From Roseburia inulinivorans DSM 16841 (GTDB lineage: Bacteria; Bacillota; Clostridia; Lachnospirales; Lachnospiraceae), in the NCBI RefSeq assembly GCF_000174195.1, contig NZ_ACFY01000139.1:1-43916 (forward strand): a DNA stretch of 43,916 bases, written 5' to 3'. The notes beneath the pieces were generated by a model, which did no database searches, was not told the origin of the DNA, and saw only the letters and a list, made by a program, of their open reading frames with translations. This document shows, piece after piece, positions 7,978 through 17,272 of this stretch. Made by a program: the position numbers and the translations under genes. Position 1 is the stretch's first letter; each line of letters begins with the position of its first letter.

Positions 7978-8690
7978 TTACAACGGTGTCTTTGTCGGTG
8001 TTCCGGCTTTTCTCGGATAAGTTTTCGGTGTTCCCTTCACCTTATCGATCACGACAAACGATCTTTTCTGCTCATACAGATCAAATTTATAGACTTCTTT
8101 CATTTTTCCTCCAAGCAAAAATGTTGCATTTTTTGCATTAGCAACTTCCTCTTCAATTTCACCGGATTTATAAGAAATAAAGTTTCCACCTATTTTTACA
8201 AAAGGAACACAATACTCTTCTAAGGAAGAAAGGTTTGCAACTGCCCTTGAGACAACCAGATCAAACTTTTCACGGTATTCCTTATTTTTTCCAAGCTCCT
8301 CCGCTCTCGCGTGAAGTGCATCAATATCTTTTAATCCAAGTTTCTCTATCACTTCCTGTAAAAATAATATTCTTTTATTCAGAGAATCAGCAAGTGTCAT
8401 CCTCAGATTTGGAAATGCGATTTTCAAAGGAATCCCCGGAAATCCGGCGCCGGTTCCCATGTCCATCACTGAAACTTCTTTTTGGAGATCATACACTTTG
8501 ATCAGGGAGAGACTATCCAGAAAATGTTTTTCAATGACTTCATCAAATTCTGTGATCGCAGTCAGATTCATAACTTTATTTTTTCCACCAGCATCTCATA
8601 ATATCTGATAAACTGCTTTATCTGATTATCGCTTAATTCAATCTGAAGTTCTTCCAGACCTTTTAAAAATTTTTCTAAATTATATGTCAT
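7978..8690 (-). pseudogene. rsmG: 16S rRNA (guanine-527-N7) methyltransferase RsmG (GidB), frameshifted
   Basis: RsmG methylates G527 in 16S rRNA. From the ATG at 8690, overlapping the mnmG stop as ATGA, the frame reads [20 protein letters not shown] and on to EMLVEK, then hits TGA. The rest, MNLTAITEFDEVIEKHFLDS with the SAM motif VMDMGTGAGFPGIPLKIAFP and VVSRAVANLSSLEEYCVPF, is one base out of phase. Seven instead of six A in the run at 8579-8584 would restore VEKNKVMNLTAI and a protein of about 237 residues, the usual size. As written the gene is broken near codon 37. Given its place in a conserved operon, a sequence error must be considered. Confidence 0.85.
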
Positions 8691-10624
8691 TTTATATTTC
8701 CTTTATGATATTTCATCTGCTCCATATAAACCAAAAGTACCGAAATGTCTGCCGGGGAGACTCCTGAAATTCTCGATGCCTGGCCAATTGATAACGGTCT
8801 GTAAAGTTTTAACTTCTGTCTGGCTTCAATACGGAGGCTTGGTACTTCATCATAATCAAAATCTTCTGCTATTTTTTTATTTTCCAGTTTTTTATAATGC
8901 TCTACCTGTTTGATCTGCCGCACGATATATCCATCATACTTGATATTGATATTAACCTGTTCAACTACATCATAAGGCAGCTCAGGTCTTTCCTTATCGA
9001 TTGGAGCTAATTTTTCATAATCAAGTTCAGGTCTGCGAATGAGTTCTGTTAAAGTTGTTCCTGTATTTAATGGAATACTTCCGTAACTTTCCAAAAGAGC
9101 CTGAACCTCTTTATTAGCACCGATCTTAACTCCGGCAACACGTTCAATCTCATTCTGGATCAATACTTCCTTCTGACAGATCCAGTCATAACGCTCCTGT
9201 GAGATCAGACCAATCTCATATCCTTTTTTTGATAAACGCAGATCGGCATTATCCTGACGGAGCAGCAAACGGTATTCCGCACGGGAAGTCATCATGCGAT
9301 ACGGCTCATGATTTTCTTTTGTCACAAGATCATCAATTAAAACTCCTATATAAGCCTCGGAGCGATCTAATATCAGCGGCTCTTTTCCGAGAATACTCAT
9401 GGCTGCATTGATTCCGGCAACCAGTCCCTGACAGGCAGCCTCCTCATAACCACTGCTTCCATTAAACTGACCACCGGAAAACAGTCCTTTGATATTTTTA
9501 AATTCCAGAGTAGCATACAACTGATTTGGATTGATACAATCATACTCAATCGCATAAGCATTACGGACAATTTTCACATGTTCAAGTCCCGGCAGCGTGC
9601 GGTACATTTCATGCTGGACATCTTCCGGTAAAGAGGAAGACATTCCTCCAACATACATCTCATTCGTATTTATTCCTTCCGGTTCAATAAAAATCTGATG
9701 TCTGTCCTTATCCGCAAATTTTACAACCTTATCTTCAATGGAAGGACAGTATCTTGGTCCTGTACCTTCAATAATTCCTGCATAAATTGGAGAGCGGTCC
9801 AAGTTATTCCGGATGATCTCATGTGTTTTCTCATTTGTATAAGTCAGCCAGCAGGAAACCTGGTCGATCTGCACATCTTCAGGATTAGTTGTAAAGGAAA
9901 AAGGTACAACTCTCTCATCTCCTTTTTGCTCCTGCATTTTTGAAAAATCAACAGACCTTTTGTCGATTCGTGCAGGTGTTCCTGTCTTAAAACGGAACAT
10001 TTCAATTCCATGCTCTTTCAGGGAATCCGTCAGATGGTTTGCTGCCTGCAGACCGTTTGGTCCGGTGTATGTGATCATCTCACCGGTCAGACATCTTGCG
10101 CAAAGATAAGTTCCTGTGCACAATACGACTGCTTTACAATGATAAACCGCACCTGAAAACGTTTTCACGCCTGTCATTTTCTGAATCTCTTTTCCATTTT
10201 CCAGCGCTGTTGTTTCCGTGATAATTTCAGAAACTTCTGCCTGACGGATGGTAAGATGATCGGTATTCTGAAGCGTCTTACGCATCTCCATACTATAATT
10301 CATTTTATCTGCCTGAGCACGCAGTGAATGAACGGCCGGACCTTTGGATTTATTTAACATCTTGGACTGGATAAATGTCTTATCGATATTTTTTCCCATC
10401 TCACCACCGAGCGCATCGATCTCACGAACCAGATGTCCCTTGGAACTTCCTCCAATATTCGGATTACACGGCATCATCGCTATACTGTCTACACTCACGG
10501 TAAAAATAATTGTTTCCAGTCCGAGTCTTGCACACGCCAACGCTGCCTCGCATCCGGCATGTCCGGCTCCGACTACAACCACATCATATTCTTCCTCTAC
10601 ATACGGAATCTTCTTCTCTTCCAT
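8687..10624 (-). CDS. mnmG: tRNA uridine 5-carboxymethylaminomethyl modification enzyme MnmG (GidA)
   Basis: A 645-residue FAD protein that, with MnmE, installs the cmnm5 or nm5 group on wobble U34 of certain tRNAs. The N-terminal dinucleotide-binding motif is [20 protein letters not shown] (about residues 14-34), followed by the GidA signatures [22 protein letters not shown] and [11 protein letters not shown], and the C-terminal helical domain that contacts MnmE, ending [18 protein letters not shown]. Length is normal for the family. The order rpmH-rnpA-yidD-yidC-jag-mnmE-mnmG-rsmG is the standard one to the left of oriC in Bacillota; the stop overlaps the rsmG start. Confidence 0.97.
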   Translation of the reverse strand: MEEKKIPYVEEEYDVVVVGAGHAGCEAALACARLGLETIIFTVSVDSIAMMPCNPNIGGSSKGHLVREIDALGGEMGKNIDKTFIQSKMLNKSKGPAVHSLRAQADKMNYSMEMRKTLQNTDHLTIRQAEVSEIITETTALENGKEIQKMTGVKTFSGAVYHCKAVVLCTGTYLCARCLTGEMITYTGPNGLQAANHLTDSLKEHGIEMFRFKTGTPARIDKRSVDFSKMQEQKGDERVVPFSFTTNPEDVQIDQVSCWLTYTNEKTHEIIRNNLDRSPIYAGIIEGTGPRYCPSIEDKVVKFADKDRHQIFIEPEGINTNEMYVGGMSSSLPEDVQHEMYRTLPGLEHVKIVRNAYAIEYDCINPNQLYATLEFKNIKGLFSGGQFNGSSGYEEAACQGLVAGINAAMSILGKEPLILDRSEAYIGVLIDDLVTKENHEPYRMMTSRAEYRLLLRQDNADLRLSKKGYEIGLISQERYDWICQKEVLIQNEIERVAGVKIGANKEVQALLESYGSIPLNTGTTLTELIRRPELDYEKLAPIDKERPELPYDVVEQVNINIKYDGYIVRQIKQVEHYKKLENKKIAEDFDYDEVPSLRIEARQKLKLYRPLSIGQASRISGVSPADISVLLVYMEQMKYHKGNIK

Positions 10625-10693
10625 TTTTCTGTCCTCAACTCATATAAGATTTTGAATGATTCTCTTTCACATTTACAATCTGCAAATTATTTT

Positions 10694-12067
10694 TTATTTA
10701 CCCATACAGAATTTACTGAAGATTTCATTTACCAGATCATCTTCCACAGATTCACCGATAATATTTCCAAGTTCCTCGTAAGCATTCATCAGATCAATGG
10801 AATAAAAATCTTCCGGCATATCATCTGCAATACTCTGCAATACTAAATGTAAACTTCGTAAAGCTTCCTGTAAAGATGTTTTATGTCTGATATTCGTAAT
10901 ATAAACTTCATCATTAAATGTAACTTCCCCTGAGAAGAACATTTCTTTGATCGTTTCTTCAAGATCATCCATTCCGGTCTGCTCTTTTGCAGAAATTGAT
11001 ATCATTTTTTTATCCAGATGTTTTCTGATATCTTCCACAGTTGTGACCGGACTTAAATCAGATTTATTTAACAAAACGATTGCATGTCTGTCTTTCAATA
11101 ATTCCATGATCTCATGATCATTTTCATCTAACGCTGTGGATGTGTCAACTACATAAATAACAAGATCGGCATTATTCAAATATTTCTTTGCACGTTCCAC
11201 ACCGATTTTTTCCACGACATCTTCCGTGTCACGGATTCCGGCGGTATCAATGATATTCAATAAAATACCGTTTAAATTAATCTGTTCTTCCAGAACATCT
11301 CTTGTTGTTCCCGCAATATCTGTAACGATTGCCTTCTCTTCTCCAACCAGAAAATTTAAAAGAGAAGATTTTCCGGCATTCGGCTTCCCAACAATAACAG
11401 TTGAAATACCTTCTTTTAACATTTTTCCATTATCACTGTTTGCAAGCAGTTTATCAATTTTTTTTATCACATCCGATACTATACCGGATAGTTTTTCCGG
11501 ATATCCATCCAGACTGATGTGCTCCGGATCATCTAATGCACTTTCGATAAATGCAATCTCATGTAAAACATTTCCGCGGATTTCTTTAATTTTTTCTGAA
11601 ACAGAACCGGAAAGCTGGCTCAACGAACTTTTTAATGCAAATTCATTCTTGGAATTGATAACATCAATAACGGATTCTGCCTGTGAGAGATCAATTCTTC
11701 CATTTAAAAATGCACGTTTTGTAAATTCACCCGGCTCTGCAGGACGCGCACCATATTTGATAACTGTTTCTAAAATTCTCTTCATGACATAAACGCCGCC
11801 ATGACAGTCTATCTCAACCGTATCTTCCCTGGTATAACTTTTCGGTCCTCTCATCAGAACAACCATAACTTCATCGATCACTTCATCTCCATCATGAATA
11901 TGACCATAGTGAATTGTATGCGTTGGCATATCTTCTAACTTTTTCTGATTCTTCATTTCAAAAATACGGTCTGTGATAGAAACTGCCTCGTCTCCGCTGA
12001 TTCTTACGATTCCGATTCCTGAACTTGTCATTGCAGTTGCAATTGCAGCAATGGTATCCGTTCCCAT
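10694..12067 (-). CDS. mnmE: tRNA modification GTPase MnmE (TrmE)
   Basis: A 457-residue GTPase, the partner of MnmG in U34 modification. It has an N-terminal tetrahydrofolate-binding domain (to about residue 118), a helical domain, and an inserted G domain with G1 GKPNAGKSS (227-235), G2 TDIAGTTRD (249-257), G3 DTAG (274-277) and G4 NKSD. The C-terminus FCMGK retains the conserved Cys of the CxGK motif. About 70 bp separates it from mnmG. Complete and in frame. Confidence 0.97.
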   Translation of the reverse strand: MGTDTIAAIATAMTSSGIGIVRISGDEAVSITDRIFEMKNQKKLEDMPTHTIHYGHIHDGDEVIDEVMVVLMRGPKSYTREDTVEIDCHGGVYVMKRILETVIKYGARPAEPGEFTKRAFLNGRIDLSQAESVIDVINSKNEFALKSSLSQLSGSVSEKIKEIRGNVLHEIAFIESALDDPEHISLDGYPEKLSGIVSDVIKKIDKLLANSDNGKMLKEGISTVIVGKPNAGKSSLLNFLVGEEKAIVTDIAGTTRDVLEEQINLNGILLNIIDTAGIRDTEDVVEKIGVERAKKYLNNADLVIYVVDTSTALDENDHEIMELLKDRHAIVLLNKSDLSPVTTVEDIRKHLDKKMISISAKEQTGMDDLEETIKEMFFSGEVTFNDEVYITNIRHKTSLQEALRSLHLVLQSIADDMPEDFYSIDLMNAYEELGNIIGESVEDDLVNEIFSKFCMGK

Positions 12068-12195
12068 AGTGATATCCTTTCCATGTACAAAACTGCACGC
12101 CGCAAAACTTCATAAGAACCTGCCATATCATTTCCGGCATTTTCATAAAGCTTTGTAACGTGCAGCTTCTGGTCTTTTAAATTCTATACTTGAAT

Positions 12196-12831
12196 TTATC
12201 TTTCTCTATCTCTTTTTAAAGTAACAACCACATGTCTGTATGGTTCTTCGCCCTCGCTGTGTGTTGTTACAAACTTGTCATTCTGCAATGCAGAATGGAT
12301 AACTCTTCTCTCAAAAGGATTCATTGGTTCTAAAGAAACAGGACGTTTTGTTCTCTTTACTTTGTATGCAATGTTCTTTGCAAGATTCTCCAATGTCTCT
12401 TTTCTTCTCTTGCGGTAATCTTCTGTATCAATCTTAACTTTAATGTATTCCTCAGAATTTTTATTCACTGCAAGGTTTGCAAGATACTGCAGGGAGTCGA
12501 GAGTCTGTCCTCTTTTACCAATGAGGATACCCATGTCATCTCCTTTCAGTTCTACGTTGTAAGTATTACCATCTTCTGCTTTTTCAATAATGATCTCAAC
12601 TTTAAGATCCATAGCAGCAAAGATTTTCTGTAAAAATTCTGTGATATCACCTTCTACAGAATATTTCTTACGAACTTTGATCACAGCATCTTTTCTTGCG
12701 ATTCCTAAAAATCCTGTGCTTCCTTTTTCGATTACTTCATATTCAATCTGATCACTGGTAGCTCCAAGTTTTATAAGAGCTTCTGTGATAGCATCATCGA
12801 CTGTTCTTGCTGATACTTCAATATACTCCAT
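12196..12831 (-). CDS. jag: RNA-binding protein Jag/KhpB (Jag_N-KH-R3H)
   Basis: About 211 residues. Starting at ATG 12831, which has GGAGG 8 nt upstream (a TTG-type extension to 12846 is unlikely), the order is Jag_N (residues 1-57, MEYIEVSARTVDDAITEAL and GSTGFLGIARKDAVIKV), a KH domain containing GILIGKRGQTLDSLQYLANL, and a C-terminal R3H domain with NPFERRVIHSALQND and RHVVVTLKR. Family members bind RNA and affect cell elongation and division in streptococci. It lies between yidC and mnmE, its conserved place. Confidence 0.93.
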   Translation of the reverse strand: MEYIEVSARTVDDAITEALIKLGATSDQIEYEVIEKGSTGFLGIARKDAVIKVRKKYSVEGDITEFLQKIFAAMDLKVEIIIEKAEDGNTYNVELKGDDMGILIGKRGQTLDSLQYLANLAVNKNSEEYIKVKIDTEDYRKRRKETLENLAKNIAYKVKRTKRPVSLEPMNPFERRVIHSALQNDKFVTTHSEGEEPYRHVVVTLKRDRER

Positions 12832-12887
12832 AACAATAACCTCCACATATACGTTATCTTACCAACACGTTTTTGAAAAATAATCTG

Positions 12888-14174
12888 TTAGTTTTTCTTA
12901 TTATTTCTCTCGTTAAATTCACGGACCAGGTTTGCTTTTGCAGCCATACTTCCAGGTTTTGCATTCGCTTTCAATGCATTTGCCTTCTCAAGTTCAAGTT
13001 CCTTCTCTGCCGTTGTCTTAACGGAACTCTTGGAACTTGCTGTAACCTGTCTTGTGTTCATACGTGCAGCATTGGAAATCTGGTTTTCGGAAATTCCCAT
13101 TTTCTCACGTTTTTTCTTTGCTTTTTCCTGATTCTTTGCAATAATATCATCCAGATCAATCTTATCAAAATGTTTATTTAAGAAGAACTGCTGGATACTT
13201 CTTACAACCGCACTTGCAATCCAGTAAATACCGAGACCGACCGGAACAGTAAAACACATTACCAGTGAGAATAATGGCATAGTACGGTTCATCATCTTCA
13301 TCTGCTGAGCCATCTGGTCATTATCTCCGCCTGCTGTTGCAGCCGTTGGCATTAACTTGATATTTAAAACCTGTGTCAAATAAGAAATCACAGGAATCAG
13401 CAATGCAAGAACTGCCATCAGAATACTTCCACCTGCAAATGCAGCTTTGATGATCTGAAATGGAGTATCTGAAATATTTAATCCTATAAAGTTGTTTACA
13501 TGAGAAACTACACCATATGTAGAATCAATGGAATCTGTGAGCGCCGGGAATGACTCTCTTAAGGAATCCCATCCGGTAGAACTCATTTTTGATAAAACAT
13601 CTACTACATAATTCTGTAATGTTGTTGTATCTGTTGCCGTAAAATCAACCTGTACTGTGTTCAATTTTAATGTGCTCATCAGGTTTGTCATAATATCCTG
13701 ATAGCCGCTTGTTGCCATGATCTTATCAACCAGATCAAGATAAACATCCTTCACACTGCTGATATAGGCAGGAACATTCATAAACACACGGTACAAAGCT
13801 AACAGTAAAGGCATCTGGATTAACATCTGCACACAGCTGCCTGTCGGTGAAACACCATACTTCTCATAGATCTGCTGTGTCTCAGTCTGCATATTCTGCA
13901 TGGATACGGTATCTTTTTTATCCTTATACTTTTTCTGGACCGCCTGAAGTTCCGGGTTCATCTTCTGGGATAACTTCGAAAACTTCTGCTGTTTATAAGT
14001 CAATGGGAACATTAAAGCATAAATAACAATGGTAAATAAAATAATAGAAAGTCCAACGTTGGTAATTCCAACTTTTTCCATTAAAATATACATGCCATTC
14101 ATTATCCAGCCAAGTAATTTTGCAATTGGTCCAAGAATGGCACCATTGTATGCTGTTAATAACATCTCTGACAC
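12888..14174 (-). CDS. yidC: Membrane protein insertase YidC/OxaA
   Basis: About 428 residues, a polytopic insertase that works alone or with SecYEG. The GTG at 14174 (SEMLLTAYNGAILGPIAKLL) is chosen because GGAGG lies 8 nt before it; a TTG at 14189 would overlap that Shine-Dalgarno sequence. Features: a first transmembrane helix, the cytoplasmic hairpin YKQQKFSKLSQKMNPELQAV with many charges, the motif GSCVQMLIQMPLLLALYRVF, later helices near LMAVLALLIPVISYL and FSLVMCFTVPVGLGIYWIAS, and a basic cytoplasmic tail. No lipobox is seen, unlike Bacillus SpoIIIJ. It follows yidD by 15 bp. Confidence 0.95.
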   Translation of the reverse strand: MSEMLLTAYNGAILGPIAKLLGWIMNGMYILMEKVGITNVGLSIILFTIVIYALMFPLTYKQQKFSKLSQKMNPELQAVQKKYKDKKDTVSMQNMQTETQQIYEKYGVSPTGSCVQMLIQMPLLLALYRVFMNVPAYISSVKDVYLDLVDKIMATSGYQDIMTNLMSTLKLNTVQVDFTATDTTTLQNYVVDVLSKMSSTGWDSLRESFPALTDSIDSTYGVVSHVNNFIGLNISDTPFQIIKAAFAGGSILMAVLALLIPVISYLTQVLNIKLMPTAATAGGDNDQMAQQMKMMNRTMPLFSLVMCFTVPVGLGIYWIASAVVRSIQQFFLNKHFDKIDLDDIIAKNQEKAKKKREKMGISENQISNAARMNTRQVTASSKSSVKTTAEKELELEKANALKANAKPGSMAAKANLVREFNERNNKKN

Positions 14175-14189
14175 TGAAAATACCTCCAA

Positions 14190-14399
14190 TTATGGAACGG
14201 GATCATATCCGCCTTTTGAAAAAGGATTACATCTTATAATTCTCCAAAGCGCTAACGCCCCACCTTTGACAGCTCCATACTTTTCGACAGCCTCTAACCC
14301 ATAGGTGGAACAGGTCGGGTAGTATGGACATTTTGTTGTTTTCATCGGAGAAATATACTTTCTATAAAATTTAATCAAAGCAATCAATATTTTTTTCAA
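14190..14399 (-). CDS. yidD: Membrane protein insertion efficiency factor YidD
   Basis: A 69-residue protein with the family pattern: an amphipathic N-terminus [19 protein letters not shown], the three-cysteine motif [19 protein letters not shown], and [20 protein letters not shown] at the end. It is thought to help YidC-dependent insertion at the inner membrane face. It lies between rnpA and yidC as usual. Confidence 0.95.
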   Translation of the reverse strand: MKKILIALIKFYRKYISPMKTTKCPYYPTCSTYGLEAVEKYGAVKGGALALWRIIRCNPFSKGGYDPVP

Positions 14400-14427
14400 A
14401 ATGATTCCATCTTCTTTTCTAAAATCT

Positions 14428-14763
14428 TTACTTCAAAATTTTATGAAGACCTCCAAGATGTAACAAAGCACTTTCCACTTCATGATATGAAATATCTTTT
14501 GCTGTATTTCTTGCGATGACTACAATGTCTAAACTACTATTAAACATGTCTTCCTGTAGCCGGTAACTTTCTCTGATCAATCGGGTTACATGATGTCTTA
14601 TAACACTATTTCCTACTTTTTTACTTACCGATATGCCTAACCGGTTTCTGTCTGTATCATTTTCCAGAACGTACATCACCAGATAACGGTTTGCATAAGA
14701 TTTTCCTTTTTTATATACGTTCTGAAAATCTCTGTTTTTCTTTAATGATTCTGAATATTTCAT
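14428..14763 (-). CDS. rnpA: Ribonuclease P protein component RnpA
   Basis: A 111-residue basic protein that helps the RnpB RNA process tRNA 5' ends. It carries [20 protein letters not shown] at the start and the RNA-binding helix [20 protein letters not shown] followed by [10 protein letters not shown] (about residues 39-68), the family signature. It is downstream of rpmH across a weak hairpin, which probably sets the ratio between the two products. Confidence 0.95.
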   Translation of the reverse strand: MKYSESLKKNRDFQNVYKKGKSYANRYLVMYVLENDTDRNRLGISVSKKVGNSVIRHHVTRLIRESYRLQEDMFNSSLDIVVIARNTAKDISYHEVESALLHLGGLHKILK

Positions 14764-14797
14764 CTAATATTCCTTTGCCAAAAATTGATCATAAAAG

Positions 14798-14822
14798 AAG
14801 AAAAGACCACAAATATGTGGCC
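14798..14822 (-). terminator. Hairpin between rpmH and rnpA (attenuator)
   Basis: On the minus strand GGCCACATATTTGTGGTC is followed by a T-rich TTTTCTTCTTTT immediately after the rpmH stop. It probably ends part of the rpmH transcripts and lets a fraction continue into rnpA. Confidence 0.6.
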
Positions 14823-14956
14823 TATGCTGATAATTTTTTTCTACCTTTTAATCTTCTTGCAGCCAATACTTTTCTTCCGCCTGCAGTACTCATTCTGCTT
14901 CTGAATCCATGAACTTTCGCTCTCTGTCTCTTCTTAGGTTGGAATGTCATCTTCAT
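14822..14956 (-). CDS. rpmH: 50S ribosomal protein L34
   Basis: A 44-residue, extremely basic protein: [20 protein letters not shown], then [20 protein letters not shown]. This is the conserved L34 sequence. The start at 14956 gives the MKMTF form; an ATG at 14950 would also fit, but the SD-like GAGGTGT suits the first. It is the first gene of the left-going operon from oriC, with a promoter at 15045-15073. Confidence 0.97.
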   Translation of the reverse strand: MKMTFQPKKRQRAKVHGFRSRMSTAGGRKVLAARRLKGRKKLSA

Positions 14957-15044
14957 GTCACATACACCTCCTCTACAATTCAAACATATATTTTACTCAA
15001 TGTTATGATAAGTCTACTTCAATAGCGACAAAACATCATTTTTA

Positions 15045-15073
15045 TTTATATCAAAATAATCAGACAAAGTCAA
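15045..15073 (-). promoter_or_regulatory. Promoter of the rpmH operon
   Basis: Reading on the minus strand: TTGACT (15073-15068), a 17-bp spacer and TATAAA (15050-15045), about 90 bp upstream of rpmH and directed away from dnaA. Confidence 0.65.
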
Positions 15074-15192
15074 GCAAAATCTCATAAAATAAGGCTTTTG
15101 CCAATATTTAGTTTTCCACTTTCTGTCATTTTTGTTTTTTTACCACTATATATATAAGGAAGAAATGCATTTTATCTATATATGGTATAATG

Positions 15193-15331
15193 TTATACAC
15201 ATAGAAAATTAAAAATTTTTCCACAGAAAACCCAGTATTTATGCCGTTTACATAAGTTATCCTCAATTTGTGGATAACTTGTGGACAATTTCTTGATAAT
15301 ATCATCATAACTTGTGTATAAATGTGTACAA
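15193..15331. other. oriC: oriC, DnaA-box cluster upstream of dnaA
   Basis: Seven DnaA-box-like 9-mers lie within 140 bp. Perfect TTATNCACA boxes are at 15193-15201 (+), 15269-15277 (-) and 15313-15321 (-). One-mismatch boxes are at 15217-15225 (TTTTCCACA), 15257-15265 (TTATCCTCA), 15280-15288 (-, TTGTCCACA) and 15323-15331 (-, TTGTACACA). The rpmH-dnaA gap of about 625 bp is AT-rich throughout. Position, box density and gene order identify the upstream part of a bipartite chromosomal origin; the duplex-unwinding element is not resolved by eye. Confidence 0.9.
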
Positions 15332-15467
15332 GCCTTATTTTTTCCGGTCTATAACTATTTTTCCATTATTAACAATAACTTCTAGTATATTCACATTAAG
15401 CGTTAAAACGCCCATATAGCCACTTTTTTTATCAACGCCCTATCCCCAGTCCTTCCACAATTAAACG

Positions 15468-15496
15468 TTGATAATTCCGCAAAAATAGTGTAGGAT
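15468..15496 (+). promoter_or_regulatory. Candidate dnaA promoter
   Basis: TTGATA (15468-15473), a 17-bp spacer and TAGGAT (15491-15496), leaving a leader of about 80 nt before dnaA. The -10 is imperfect, so this is a candidate only. Confidence 0.5.
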
Positions 15497-15527
15497 AGCA
15501 TTATATAGAATTTTTTAGAGTTTTTTA

Positions 15528-15547
15528 AGCAGTTAAGATTAACTGCT
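15528..15547. promoter_or_regulatory. 20-bp dyad in the dnaA leader
   Basis: AGCAGTTAAGATTAACTGCT has perfect 9-bp arms and a 2-bp spacer, 35 bp before the dnaA ATG and downstream of the likely promoter. It could be an operator or a small RNA hairpin; no T tract follows, so a terminator is unlikely. Confidence 0.55.
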
Positions 15548-15581
15548 ATATTTTAGTGCTATCAGAAAACGGAGTTAGAAA

Positions 15582-16937
15582 ATGGACAAGATTTTGGAAA
15601 AATGGGATGAAATTTTACAGACAGTAAAAACAGAGCATGATGTCAGCGACATTTCTTTTGATACCTGGATCAAACCTCTGGAAGTTTTTGGTGTTGAGGG
15701 AAATACCCTCTATATCCTTGTTCCATCTGAACAGATGACTTTAAGTTATATCTCAAAAAAATATTATCTTCCTTTAAAAGTAGCAATTGCTGAAATTATC
15801 GGAACCGAATATGAGATTCAGTTTATTTTACCGGAACAGACCAGGAATATCAGACCTTCCAATAATAAAGGAAAGAAAACACCTGAACCTGAAGCTTCCA
15901 AACGTTCCAACTTAAATCCAAATTACACATTTGATACTTTCGTTGTCGGCAGCAATAACCGTTTTGCACAGTCTGCCTCCCTGGCAGTAGCGGAATCTCC
16001 GGGAGAAGCTTACAACCCTCTTTATATTTATGGTGGACCTGGACTTGGAAAAACCCACTTGATGCATTCCATTGGACATTTCATCCTGGAAAGAAATCCG
16101 GAAGCAAAAGTTTTGTATGTTACTTCCGAGGAATTTACCAATGAAGTTATCGAATCTATCCGTAGTGGTAACGCCTCTGCGATGAATAAATTCCGTGAAA
16201 AATACAGAACCATCGACGTTCTCATGATCGACGACGTTCAGTTTATTATAGGAAAAGAAAGTACACAGGAAGAATTTTTCCACACGTTCAACGCTCTCCA
16301 CTCCGCAGGCAAACAGATCATTTTAACATCGGATAAACCGCCAAAGGATATGGAAACGTTAGAAGAACGAATCCGTTCCCGTTTCGAATGGGGACTTATG
16401 GCAGACATCGGAGCTCCTGATTACGAGACGCGAATGGCAATCCTTCGCCGGAAAGTGGAATCTGATGATATGTCCTTAAGCGATGACATTTTAAATTACA
16501 TCGCAAATAATATTAAATCCAACATCCGTGAATTAGAGGGAGCTTTGAACAAACTCCTCGCTTACTCGAATCTGGAAAAAACAGAGATCACCATGGAGAT
16601 TGCCAAGAAAGAACTTCAGAATATTATCACACCGGACAAGCCAAGAGAAATCACTCCTCAGCTTATCATTGAAGTTGTTTCGGAACATTTCCAGATTTCA
16701 CTGGATCAGATGATCTCAAAAAACAGAAGTAATGAGATTGCAAGACCAAGGCAGATTGCCATGTACCTCTGTAAAACCATGACGGATATTCCATTGGATT
16801 CCATCGGTTCCTTACTGGGCGGAAGAGATCACTCGACCATTATCCACGGCATCAAAAAAATTGCGGATGAGTACGATTCCAACGAACAGACACGCAATTT
16901 AATTGAAACTATCAAGAAAAAAATCAATCCAAACTAA
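15582..16937 (+). CDS. dnaA: Chromosomal replication initiator DnaA
   Basis: A 451-residue initiator. Domain I (residues 1-80, including DISFDTWIKPLEVFGVEGN) is followed by a short linker, the AAA+ domain with Walker A GGPGLGKTHL (151-160), Walker B VLMIDDVQFI and the sensor region LTSDKPPKDMETLEERIRSR, and the C-terminal box-binding domain with the DnaA signature GGRDHSTIIHGIKKI. It is flanked on both sides by DnaA-box clusters. Start ATG at 15582; the Shine-Dalgarno sequence is modest (CGGAG). Confidence 0.98.
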   Translation: MDKILEKWDEILQTVKTEHDVSDISFDTWIKPLEVFGVEGNTLYILVPSEQMTLSYISKKYYLPLKVAIAEIIGTEYEIQFILPEQTRNIRPSNNKGKKTPEPEASKRSNLNPNYTFDTFVVGSNNRFAQSASLAVAESPGEAYNPLYIYGGPGLGKTHLMHSIGHFILERNPEAKVLYVTSEEFTNEVIESIRSGNASAMNKFREKYRTIDVLMIDDVQFIIGKESTQEEFFHTFNALHSAGKQIILTSDKPPKDMETLEERIRSRFEWGLMADIGAPDYETRMAILRRKVESDDMSLSDDILNYIANNIKSNIRELEGALNKLLAYSNLEKTEITMEIAKKELQNIITPDKPREITPQLIIEVVSEHFQISLDQMISKNRSNEIARPRQIAMYLCKTMTDIPLDSIGSLLGGRDHSTIIHGIKKIADEYDSNEQTRNLIETIKKKINPN

Positions 16938-16973
16938 AGTTATCAACTTTTTTTCGAGTTATTAACAAAATTT

Positions 16974-17270
16974 TGTGGATAACCTGTTCAAATCATGTTT
17001 AATTTATGTTTAAAGTTTTGGATAACCTACTTTTCAAGATGAATTTCAAATTTTTTCTGAGGAGGCTTAAAATTTTAATTCACATTTTATCCAAGGTTAA
17101 TCCTCATGCTTTTCACATAGTTATACAGTCGGATTTTTCGGACAAGCCCTTATGTTTTCAAGGGTTGCAGGGTTATTCACTTATTCACACACACTAATAC
17201 GACTACTTTTAATATCTTTTATTAATTATATTTATTTTGGCTTTCGCCAAGCAGGAAGGAGTTATTCACA
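16974..17270. other. DnaA-box cluster between dnaA and dnaN (downstream oriC part)
   Basis: The 335-bp gap has perfect boxes at 16974-16982 (-, TTATCCACA), 17181-17189 (+, TTATTCACA) and 17262-17270 (+, TTATTCACA), and one-mismatch boxes at 17017-17025 (-) and 17173-17181 (+). It is AT-rich between them and holds no gene. This arrangement matches the second half of a bipartite Bacillota origin, where unwinding usually occurs (family knowledge). The last box overlaps the region between the dnaN Shine-Dalgarno sequence and its ATG. Confidence 0.8.
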
Positions 17271-17272
17271 TT

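Noticed and set aside
15582..16937. Long minus-strand open frames inside dnaA, gyrB and gyrA
   Set aside because: They lie opposite strongly conserved genes, lack ribosome-binding sites and have no family resemblance; they are shadows of the coding strand.
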